Assembly: GCA_030038695.1 (NCBI GenBank)
Contig: JASHSN010000196.1
Coordinates: forward strand, 1-8,615
Length of the DNA stretch: 8,615 nucleotides
Source of the DNA: Nitrososphaeraceae archaeon
Lineage (GTDB): Archaea; Thermoproteota; Nitrososphaeria; Nitrososphaerales; Nitrososphaeraceae
Direction: 5' to 3'
Positions 1 to 5,483 of this stretch are shown here, in pieces (within the stretch, counting starts at the first letter, position 1; every line of letters starts with the position of its first letter). Made by a program: the position numbers and the translations under genes. Below the pieces are notes generated by a model. That model was not told the DNA's origin. It searched no databases and worked only from the letters and a program-made list of their open reading frames with translations.

Positions 1-996
1 CTTAATATGACTGCTTCGAATCTTCATATCAATGGTACTACGAGTGCTGCTCCAGAAAATGATAATGCTAACATTAGTAGCCAATTTGGAAAGGGAGTGC
101 GGATGGCATTAGTAGAACCAACATTTACGGCTGCAGCCTACAATAACTCCTTCTACGTTTTTTACCAAAAATATAGTCATGTTACAGCTAAGACGAATAT
201 TACGAGCGATCTCAGTCTACTATCAAGTAAGGTTATCAATTATCCAACAATTACACCAACAACAAAAGTACACTCTGCATTTGCAATGCTTTCTCTTCTA
301 AGAAACTTCAAGCTGGTAAGTCCAGACTCCAATATTACCGTGTTAACTGACGCTGACGTAGATAATGGATCGATTTTTGAGAATAGAGGTGGCGAGAGAA
401 GTGTTGATACTAATAACAACGCGTATGATGTTATAATACTTGGACATCAAGAATATGTTACCCAACAAGAATACAATTATCTAAAGAAATTTGTATCGAA
501 TGGTGGCACCATGTTCTTACTGGATGGTAACGTATTCTATGCTCAAGTAAAATTCGATCGTAATGCCAATACCGTCACACTGGTAAAAGGTCATGGCTGG
601 GCATTTAATGGTAAGTATGCTTGGAAAAGTGTAGCTGAACGGTGGGCGAAAGAAACATCAGAATGGGTTGGAAGTAATTACCTTTGCTATTCATGTGACA
701 TAACTTTTTCAAACGATCCATGGGAATATCAACATCATGAGGAACAGTATATTACTAATCATAATGATAAAATTTTAATGAATTATAATGCAGCTCTATT
801 GCATTATCCAATACCATCGTTAAAACCTATTATTGCCACGTATGAACTGAATTATCAAAAAGGCAGAGTAATTTCACTCGGTATTTATTCCGATGATATT
901 ATAACGAATGAAAATTTTGACAAATATCTTGACAATCTTGTATCACAATATTCTGTTCCTAAACAAGTCCAACAACAACCAAATGTGACAACATAA
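1..996 (+). CDS. Exported protein resembling the C-terminal region of N,N-dimethylformamidase large subunit (5' end probably outside window)
   Basis: The frame is open from base 1 to the TAA at 994-996. An ATG at base 7 is possible, but the product then has no signal peptide although it looks secreted: it carries several N-X-S/T sequons near the N-terminus and an Asn/Gln/Thr-rich tail. I therefore treat it as 5'-truncated by the window. Counting from the ATG at 7, residues about 140-182 read as a beta strand, a helix and a strand (DVIILGHQEYVT, then a Phe-Val-x-Asn-Gly-Gly segment, then LLDGNVFYAQV). This resembles the GATase-like fold and the 'GHDEY...F...GGN...GN..Y..V' pattern of the N,N-dimethylformamidase beta-subunit C-terminal domain. 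The region after it is rich in Trp and Tyr and has a CYSC pair. Amidase activity is not shown, since the family name reflects similarity only. It could equally be an uncharacterised exported protein of this lineage. The frame is certain; the function is weak. Confidence 0.7.
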   Translation, partial: LNMTASNLHINGTTSAAPENDNANISSQFGKGVRMALVEPTFTAAAYNNSFYVFYQKYSHVTAKTNITSDLSLLSSKVINYPTITPTTKVHSAFAMLSLLRNFKLVSPDSNITVLTDADVDNGSIFENRGGERSVDTNNNAYDVIILGHQEYVTQQEYNYLKKFVSNGGTMFLLDGNVFYAQVKFDRNANTVTLVKGHGWAFNGKYAWKSVAERWAKETSEWVGSNYLCYSCDITFSNDPWEYQHHEEQYITNHNDKILMNYNAALLHYPIPSLKPIIATYELNYQKGRVISLGIYSDDIITNENFDKYLDNLVSQYSVPKQVQQQPNVTT

Positions 997-1220
997 CTCG
1001 AATGCTCGTGAGAACAATAACACCTGATATATATGGCTGTGAATCTTGTTGACCATCATGGAATGACACGATATTGAATTTTCGTATACTTCAGTCTCGT
1101 TCTATAATTTCTTTATGTTGACATTAATCCTTAACTTTATTAACGATGTGATTTTTCTACGATTATGCATATTGCATCCACAAATACGTTGGTGTCGTTC
1201 GTCAAACCAGAAGCATCAAC

Positions 1221-1230
1221 CTTAAATAAT
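1221..1230 (+). promoter_or_regulatory. TATA-like box for the VOC gene
   Basis: The sequence CTTAAATAAT is centred about 27 bases before the ATG at 1253. In archaea this spacing puts transcription start at or next to the start codon, implying a leaderless mRNA. No purine-rich Shine-Dalgarno element precedes the ATG, which agrees with this. Confidence 0.5.
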
Positions 1231-1252
1231 TGGCTTCAGGTTTTGTATTATT

Positions 1253-1633
1253 ATGCCAAGAGTAGTTCATTTTGAAATGGTGGCAGACATGCCGGAAAGA
1301 GCGATGAAATTCTACAAAGAAGTTTTTGGGTGGGAGTTCAAAAAGTGGGATGGTCCTCAAGACTACTGGTTCGTAAAGACAGGAGAAGATAGCCAACCAG
1401 GCATAAACGGAGGGCTTACACCTAAAATTAATCAACAGAGTGGCAGAGTGACGAATTCGATTGATGTACCTTCTGTGGACGATTTTTCTAAAAAGGTTTC
1501 AACTTCAGGGGGCAAAATTGTGAGACCTAAAATGGCCATTCCAGGCATTGGATATTTAGCCATATGTGAGGATACCGACGGAAATTCATTCGGCATCATC
1601 CAATATGACCGAAATGCTAGAATAGACAGGTAG
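1253..1633 (+). CDS. VOC family (glyoxalase/bleomycin-resistance fold) protein
   Basis: This 126-residue protein is the usual length for one two-module VOC chain. The first module begins with RVVHFEMVADMPERAMKFYK and FGWEF, the classic opening in which a helix follows the first strand. The second ends with ED-x-DGNSFGIIQ, the family's closing 'D.DGN.fgl.q' signature, and a GINGGL turn lies near residues 50-55. It best matches the small stand-alone VOC proteins often labelled predicted lactoylglutathione lyase-like. Only His6 is present among the usual metal-ligand positions. The third-ligand position falls in TNSIDV (residues 67-72) without His, and the fourth has Gly or Ile instead of Glu in NSFGIIQ. 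Classical metal-dependent glyoxalase I activity is therefore doubtful and the substrate is unknown. The ATG lies 27 bases after a TATA-like box. It is probably cytosolic and monocistronic. Confidence 0.88.
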   Translation: MPRVVHFEMVADMPERAMKFYKEVFGWEFKKWDGPQDYWFVKTGEDSQPGINGGLTPKINQQSGRVTNSIDVPSVDDFSKKVSTSGGKIVRPKMAIPGIGYLAICEDTDGNSFGIIQYDRNARIDR

Positions 1634-1934
1634 AAGATCTGCAAGGCCGTCTATTTTGCTATATGCCATGAGTATCGCCGATAAGATCCGATCGATAGCT
1701 AGTAGCATGTAATAGCAGTGATAAGATTATGACAACGAAGATGAAGCCTGTTTAATCAACAGGTATGCTCAAACTTAACTCTAGCCTTTTTCTACGTAGT
1801 CCAATAAACACGACTTGATATATCGCATAACATATCATGACAGGTGCTGGATAAGAATTGATCTAAATCTCATGGTTGTTTTCATTGATACTCCAGCATA
1901 TGTAGTAATGTAGCTGCGTGATCACAATTCTGGT
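1634..1934. other. Non-coding stretch between VOC gene and PPOX pseudogene
   Basis: I found no convincing coding frame on either strand; all frames are broken by frequent stops. The only structure is a short hairpin at 1747-1763 with 6-bp arms (CCTGTT and AACAGG) around a 5-base loop. It has no T-run after it, so I do not call it a terminator. The stretch may hold older remains of a deleted gene, but nothing recognisable survives. Confidence 0.5.
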
Positions 1935-2339
1935 ATGGATAGACAAACCAAATAACGTACCGGTAGCTAAGCTTCTCAAAGGAAGTTTTTGCTTCCGTAG
2001 CTACTCTTATGAAAGATGGTTAGCCAGAGATAAAACCATGGGTGGACCTCGAAAACGGCAAGGTTTTAGTAAATACTACTGAAGGAAGGTTAAGGCAGAA
2101 GAATATACTCAGCGATGACAGGATAGCATTTCAGTTACCGACCAAAGTAATACTTATCACATGGTTACAGTTAGAGGAAAGGTTGTAGAACTAACTACAG
2201 AAGTTGATGACGAGCATATAGGCAAACTTGTCAGAAAATACCTTGGTGTCGACAAATATCCTCTACATCCACCTAATGAAAAGAGAATCATTGTAAATTA
2301 AAACCAGAAAGAGTCTACTTTCAGCCACCCCAAAATTAA
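1935..2339 (+). pseudogene. Decayed PPOX-class (pyridoxamine 5'-phosphate oxidase-like, F420/FMN-dependent) gene
   Basis: Conceptual repair gives a nearly full-length protein of about 130 residues, typical of the small F420/FMN-binding PPOX proteins. In order the pieces are: VPVAKLLKG (1957-1983); FASVATLMKDG (1988-2020); WVDLENGKVLVNTTEGRL then RQKNILSDDRIA (about 2039-2128); NTYHMVTVRGKVVELTTE, DDEHIGKLVRKYLGVDKYP and EKRIIV (2149-2295); and LKPERVYFQPPQN ending in TAA (2298-2339). These match the family order: substrate/flavin strand, 'W.d..gk..vNT..gR.k..Nl..d.RvA', 'npY.m..vrG.v', 'kYlg..kYp', 'R....i.P..v'. The lesions are an extra T in the run at 1986-1990, an in-frame TAG at 2021-2023 where family members read D-G-x-P-Q, loss of one base at 2129-2130, and loss of one base near 2296. 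The start is uncertain: an ATG at 1935 would need one more frame correction. No functional product is expected. Intact neighbours argue against poor sequence quality. Confidence 0.82.
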
Positions 2340-2425
2340 TTGTCTTCGTCATCGCTATCGCTAGTTGGCAGAGAATATAGACATTTTATTTCATTTGAAT
2401 ATGCCATCTAGAACTCCCCATGAAA

Positions 2426-3211
2426 TTAAACGGCCTTCATCTTCCCAAAAGAGTATCCACCAAATATTCCGAGTACTATCGCGAAGGCAGCCAAGCTGCC
2501 AAAGTCTATTGCAAACGAATAATTAGCTATCCCCAACATCGCATTTCTAAGAGCATCCACGGCGTATGTTGCAGGGTCTATTTTAGTTAGAATGGAAATC
2601 CAGTTGGGAAGGTTACTTAATGGAAATAGTGCGCCACTTAAAAAGAACAGAGGGAAAACTACAAAGCTTACTATTAACTGGAATCCTTCTAGGCTTTCAA
2701 TATAGCTACCCATAGCAAGACCTAATGATGTTAGGCAAAATGAGAGCAGTAATGCAATTGAAATAGTCTGGGTTATGGAAAGTGCACTGATGTGAATTCC
2801 TATAAATCCCCCTATGACCAAGAGTATTGCTACTTCTACCAAAGAAGTAGTCATGCCACCCAGCGTTTTTCCCACAAAAATAGTAATTCTCTCCACAGGA
2901 GCTACCATCACACTCTTCAGAAAATCAAACTTTCGATCCCAAATAATATATGAGCCAAAAAACACAGATGAAAATATTATAGACATGCTGATTATCCCAG
3001 GGAATATGAACTTTTGATAGTTTGCTCCAGTTGAAAGATGGACTGAGGAACCAAGACCAGAACCAATAACAAATAGCCATAGTACAGGAGTGAAGATAGA
3101 AGCTATCAACCTACTACGCTCTCTTAGAAATACTCTGAATTCTCTAAACCAAAGGGCATATAGTCTGCCAAGTATTTGTTCTACAAAGCTTGATTTGATG
3201 ATGTTTATCAA
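2426..3211 (-). CDS. ABC-2 type transporter permease (DrrB-like)
   Basis: The 261-residue product matches the usual length for the membrane subunit of DrrAB-type exporters. It has a basic amphipathic N-terminus (about residues 15-35, REFRVFLRERSRL), then about six hydrophobic segments near residues 36-50, 72-92, 121-140, 150-170, 178-195 and 238-255. Between segments 2 and 3 lies the WDRKFDFLKSVMVAPVERIT loop, matching the conserved 'E..fgfLk..lvaPv.R' coupling region. PLFFLSGALFPLSNLPNW and DPATYAVDALRNA are also characteristic. Partner ATPases energise export of drugs, lipids or glycolipids; the substrate cannot be deduced. The start is TTG: an in-frame TAA lies 36 bases upstream, no ATG or GTG intervenes, and a TATA-like GATAAAA lies about 26 bases before it. 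Unusually, no ATPase gene adjoins it, because the upstream neighbour is the divergent PAC2 gene. The subunit must use an ATPase encoded elsewhere or be stranded. Confidence 0.9.
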   Translation of the reverse strand: MINIIKSSFVEQILGRLYALWFREFRVFLRERSRLIASIFTPVLWLFVIGSGLGSSVHLSTGANYQKFIFPGIISMSIIFSSVFFGSYIIWDRKFDFLKSVMVAPVERITIFVGKTLGGMTTSLVEVAILLVIGGFIGIHISALSITQTISIALLLSFCLTSLGLAMGSYIESLEGFQLIVSFVVFPLFFLSGALFPLSNLPNWISILTKIDPATYAVDALRNAMLGIANYSFAIDFGSLAAFAIVLGIFGGYSFGKMKAV

Positions 3212-3230
3212 CGCCTGCTCGTCAATTAAT

Positions 3231-3240
3231 GGGTTTTATC
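3231..3240 (-). promoter_or_regulatory. TATA-like box for the permease gene
   Basis: On the minus strand this reads GATAAAACCC. The AT-rich core is centred about 26 bases before the TTG at 3211, consistent with leaderless transcription starting at that codon. It is the main support for choosing TTG as the start. A perfect 12-bp palindrome lies about 20 bases further upstream. Confidence 0.4.
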
Positions 3241-3260
3241 GATTCGCCAACATTTATTTT

Positions 3261-3272
3261 ATCGGATCCGAT
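3261..3272. promoter_or_regulatory. Perfect 12-bp palindrome, possible operator of the permease gene
   Basis: ATCGGATCCGAT equals its own reverse complement over all 12 bases. It lies 50-61 bases before the TTG of the permease and just upstream of its TATA-like box, where archaeal regulators often bind. No regulator gene is adjacent, so the role is inferred from position and symmetry only. Confidence 0.3.
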
Positions 3273-3520
3273 CACAACATATTTTTCTCACAAAATTAAC
3301 ATGAAAATGCGGACCAGTGCAACTACTGCTGCTACGATGCTCGTTAAGACAATGCAGCGACAGCGCAGGAACTTTTGGTGTAAGTATCTTATTTTGTATC
3401 TATGTTACTCCATATCAGATTTATGTCGCGAGGATTCGAATTGGTTAGAAAAAATTAATTTACAAACGCTAAGGATTGAGATCTTTAGTGAATGAGAAAT
3501 TGTTGTTCGGAGTATGATGT

Positions 3521-3530
3521 AAGTTAAAAG
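3521..3530 (+). promoter_or_regulatory. TATA-like box for the PAC2 gene
   Basis: AAGTTAAAAG is centred about 28 bases before the ATG at 3554, the same spacing as at other genes in this window. A second AT-rich element at 3604-3612 (AAATAAATC) sits about 30 bases before an in-frame GTG at 3638, so a shorter product cannot be excluded. Confidence 0.35.
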
Positions 3531-3553
3531 CTACGATCTTTCAAGAGTGTTCC

Positions 3554-4495
3554 ATGACAATCTTTATCTGGGTCACCACGGTAATCCTTACATTGCCACA
3601 GCGAAATAAATCTAGAGCTTCACAAACAGTTAGAAGTGTGAAAGGGTTTGTTGCAGATGGTAAAACAACTATCAAACCATTAACGAAAATTATACAAGGA
3701 AGGAAAAAACTAAATTCTCCGATCCTCATTGCAGGCTTTCCAGGTGCAGGTTTAGTTGGATCGATAAGTACTAGTTATATTATCGACAGACTCCATATGA
3801 ATCAAATAGCTTGTGTAGAATCGGAGTTCATAGTACCAGGCGTTATTTATGCTGAAGGAAAGCTCAGACATCCCTTTCGTTTGTATTCAAACGAAAGGGG
3901 AGATGTTTGTGTGCTCGTATGTGAAGCACCGGTAATGCTTCAGGGTATGTATTCGGTCTTAGACACGGTTTCGAGATGGGTTCTACATAATAATGTCCGA
4001 GAGGTCATGGTATTAGATGGCATAGCCGTGGAAGGATTACCCGATTCAAACAGATTTCCGATTGTTTTGTCAAGCAATGGTAGAGAAGCAGATGAAGCAA
4101 ATCTTATTCACGGCTACAAAATCGATACAACCAACAAAGAAGAAAAAGTCGACAATGCCAACAGTGTCTATCCAACCACTGCTTTCGTTGGAGGAATGTC
4201 CGGCGGAATTTTGTCCTCCTGTTTGTCAAATGGAATAGCTTCGAAAGCCTTACTCATATATGCATCTAGAGGAATCCCGGATCCAGAGGGAGCAGCCATT
4301 CTAATAGAATCCCTTGGAAAGATCGCAGATAATACAAGCTTGAAAATAGATACAGCGGAACTTAGGAAACAGGGAGCTGCTCTTAAAACCAGAATGGAAA
4401 AGATAATTCAATCGTATGGTGAGCAACGACAACGGGATCAACAAGGACAAGTACAAAGTCAGACATCAATCAAAGATGGGGTAATGTACGGATAG
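3554..4495 (+). CDS. PAC2 family protein (proteasome assembly chaperone-like)
   Basis: This 313-residue protein carries the PAC2 domain from about residue 54 to 260. It opens with PILIAGFPGAGLVGSIST (56-73) and continues with ESEFIVPGVIYAEGKLRHPF (89-108), CEAPVM, VMVLDGIAVEGLP, FVGGMSGGIL (211-220) and ASRGIPDPEGAA (237-248). Archaeal PAC2 proteins of the PbaA/PbaB group are related to eukaryotic 20S proteasome assembly chaperones. The C-terminal part is a charged, Gln-rich helix (about 264-302) that ends in Met-Tyr-Gly. This fits the hydrophobic-Tyr-any (HbYX) rule by which assembly factors and activators dock on the proteasome alpha ring. The first 28 residues include a hydrophobic MTIFIWVTTVILTL stretch, odd for a cytosolic chaperone, so the GTG at 3638 (residue 29) may be the true start. 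The gene is divergent from the permease and stands alone. A perfect 12-bp inverted repeat lies inside the coding region at 3872-3899. Confidence 0.9.
   Translation: MTIFIWVTTVILTLPQRNKSRASQTVRSVKGFVADGKTTIKPLTKIIQGRKKLNSPILIAGFPGAGLVGSISTSYIIDRLHMNQIACVESEFIVPGVIYAEGKLRHPFRLYSNERGDVCVLVCEAPVMLQGMYSVLDTVSRWVLHNNVREVMVLDGIAVEGLPDSNRFPIVLSSNGREADEANLIHGYKIDTTNKEEKVDNANSVYPTTAFVGGMSGGILSSCLSNGIASKALLIYASRGIPDPEGAAILIESLGKIADNTSLKIDTAELRKQGAALKTRMEKIIQSYGEQRQRDQQGQVQSQTSIKDGVMYG
3872..3899 (+). repeat. Perfect 12-bp inverted repeat (hairpin) inside the PAC2 gene
   Basis: The arms CCCTTTCGTTTG (3872-3883) and CAAACGAAAGGG (3888-3899) are exact reverse complements separated by TATT, and the next pair outward is a T-G wobble. 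The codons spell HPFRLYSNERG of the conserved domain, so the hairpin coexists with a protein constraint. It could form a stable mRNA hairpin early in the message. No T-run follows, so it does not look like a terminator. Confidence 0.75.
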
Positions 4496-4766
4496 ATTCT
4501 CACAGGTGACATCATCAACGCACATTCAAATTGTGACGACCACACTATTAGATAATGCGTAAAATATTACTTTTCACTATATATACGGAATAGGTATATT
4601 ATATTGCAATGCCTGCAATGTATCGGTTGCTGGCTATCAGATGGTTTGTTAGCCGCAAGATTACCTGCAATTTGCTTGCCTTACAAACTATTCGCTACGT
4701 CCCAGTTGCCGAGAAGCAAACTTATTCGTGGTTTCGACATTATTACAACACCAGAAACGGATTTAG
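4496..4766. other. Convergent intergenic region after PAC2 gene
   Basis: This lies between the 3' ends of the PAC2 gene and the minus-strand 141-residue gene. It has an AT-rich patch at 4577-4605 (CTATATATAC and a second TATTATATT run), followed by two overlapping open frames. One is an ATG frame from 4609 (67 codons). The other ends at 4778-4780, has no ATG, and could begin only at a TTG at 4604. Neither product is recognisable and both run into the opposite-strand gene, so I do not call a gene. Confidence 0.45.
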
Positions 4767-5192
4767 TCATGGCGGTTTAATTCCTTCATCTTCTCTTATT
4801 GCTTCAGCATAGTATTTTGCCTGTATTGAACCATCATCGTAAACCTGAGCTGCCTTCAAATAGGTGCTATTAGGTTCAGCTGTTTTGTTTACCATGAGAT
4901 CCAATCGAACTGGTGAGATAGTAGGAATTAGTTGTCTAATACTAATGGGCACGTCATCCAAATCGTCGTTGTAGTAAATATTAAATCCGAAAGATCTACT
5001 TCCAATGTTTCCTAGTTGTAAAAGTGTCGGTTTAGAGTTATCCTTGCACTTTTCTTGCTCTTGCATGATTAACCTTATCTTTTCATAATTTGCTTCAATC
5101 GTGTGTGAAAGCTCTTCCCTATCCTGGCCAGAAAATCTATCGTTTAGTTTTTCTGCCGATTTAATAAAGGACTGTTCTAACCAAATCAACAT
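4767..5192 (-). CDS. Hypothetical protein, 141 residues, unrecognised
   Basis: I do not recognise this family. The N-terminal half is a charged amphipathic helical region (about residues 1-52: WLEQSFIKSAEKLNDRF, then EELSHTIEANYEKIRLIMQEQEK) that could form a coiled coil or helical hairpin. The second half (about 55-125) is more strand-like, with FGFNIYYNDDLDD, ISPVRLDLMVNKT and AQVYDDGSIQAKYY, and ends in an acidic then Pro-containing tail. There is no signal peptide, membrane segment or Cys motif, so it is probably cytosolic. The ATG at 5192 is supported by an AT-rich box on the minus strand about 28-30 bases upstream. It is convergent with the PAC2 gene and divergent from the disulphide oxidoreductase gene, so no operon partner hints at its role. 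Sustained frame length and protein-like composition support a real gene. Confidence 0.72.
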   Translation of the reverse strand: MLIWLEQSFIKSAEKLNDRFSGQDREELSHTIEANYEKIRLIMQEQEKCKDNSKPTLLQLGNIGSRSFGFNIYYNDDLDDVPISIRQLIPTISPVRLDLMVNKTAEPNSTYLKAAQVYDDGSIQAKYYAEAIREDEGIKPP

Positions 5193-5217
5193 TTTGTATA
5201 TAAAAGCTACGCGATAT

Positions 5218-5226
5218 CATATAATC
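5218..5226 (-). promoter_or_regulatory. TATA-like box for the 141-residue protein gene
   Basis: The minus strand reads GATTATATG here, centred about 30 bases before the ATG at 5192. A second AT-rich run (TTTTATATAC, 5196-5205) touches the start codon and is too close to act as its TATA box, unless transcription starts inside the reading frame. Confidence 0.35.
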
Positions 5227-5448
5227 ATTTATCAATCTCCTGTCTATATTCTCCTTAGATTGAGTTTCAGTTCTAAAAAATACTTCGGATGAAGAGGAAT
5301 AATTTGGTATGAAGATTGAGAAATCAAAATCCAAGGAAAGCAAATTTAATAGACATATGACATAAACCATAATGGTAGTCGTGTTTTATGTAATCATGCA
5401 ATACTTTTCTTGTTAGCATAACCCAAGCTCGAGCAATTATAAGATCAA

Positions 5449-5458
5449 AAAGTATATC
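5449..5458 (+). promoter_or_regulatory. TATA-like box for the disulphide oxidoreductase gene
   Basis: AAAGTATATC is centred about 29 bases before the TTG at 5484. This supports TTG as the start and suggests a leaderless transcript. No Shine-Dalgarno-like sequence precedes the TTG. Confidence 0.4.
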
Positions 5459-5483
5459 CGCGTTGTAAGTTTAATCAATTAAA

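Larger units (their letters stand above)
3212..3553. other. Divergent intergenic region between permease and PAC2 genes
   Basis: This stretch separates two divergently transcribed genes and should carry both promoters. It holds the permease TATA-like box (3231-3240), a perfect palindrome (3261-3272) and the PAC2 TATA-like box (3521-3530). Open frames here have no family resemblance and no coding character. I see no tRNA or other RNA gene; a short tRNA T-loop-like string near 3433 has no matching stem. Confidence 0.6.

Noticed and set aside
1202..1435. 77-codon minus-strand open frame
   Set aside because: It lies opposite the VOC gene and its promoter, with no family resemblance; it is a shadow of the real gene.
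1432..1644. 70-codon minus-strand open frame
   Set aside because: It is antisense to the VOC coding region and its composition is explained by that gene.
1747..1763. Short hairpin as a terminator of the VOC gene
   Set aside because: It has only 6-bp arms, no T-run after it, and lies over 100 bases past the stop codon.
2161..2301. Short ATG-initiated frame as an independent small gene
   Set aside because: Its sequence is the middle of the PPOX domain and it continues in other frames on both sides, so it belongs to the pseudogene.
2814..3299. Two plus-strand open frames (from 2814 and 3090)
   Set aside because: Both are antisense to the well-supported permease.
3288..3400. Minus-strand frame with a membrane-like stretch (IVAAVVALVRIFMLIL)
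   Set aside because: It has no start codon after the upstream stop and is very short, so it is probably coincidence.
3425..3445. tRNA T-loop-like string (GGATTCGAAT)
   Set aside because: The flanks do not form a T-stem on either strand and no acceptor or anticodon arm can be found.
3229..3495. 88-codon plus-strand open frame
   Set aside because: It has an odd composition, no recognisable motif and no promoter at the usual spacing, and it lies in a divergent promoter region.
4609..4812. 67-codon plus-strand open frame with a TATA-like element about 28 bases upstream
   Set aside because: The product looks random and overlaps the 3' end of the opposite-strand gene. The promoter spacing alone is not enough in AT-rich DNA.
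5161..5370. 69-codon minus-strand open frame
   Set aside because: It overlaps the start of the 141-residue gene in another frame and covers the divergent promoter region; there is no motif support.
5360..5391. Inverted repeat ACATAAAC / GTTTTATGT in the region before the Lpd-like gene
   Set aside because: It is imperfect by one inserted base and AT-rich, so it is expected by chance in this composition.
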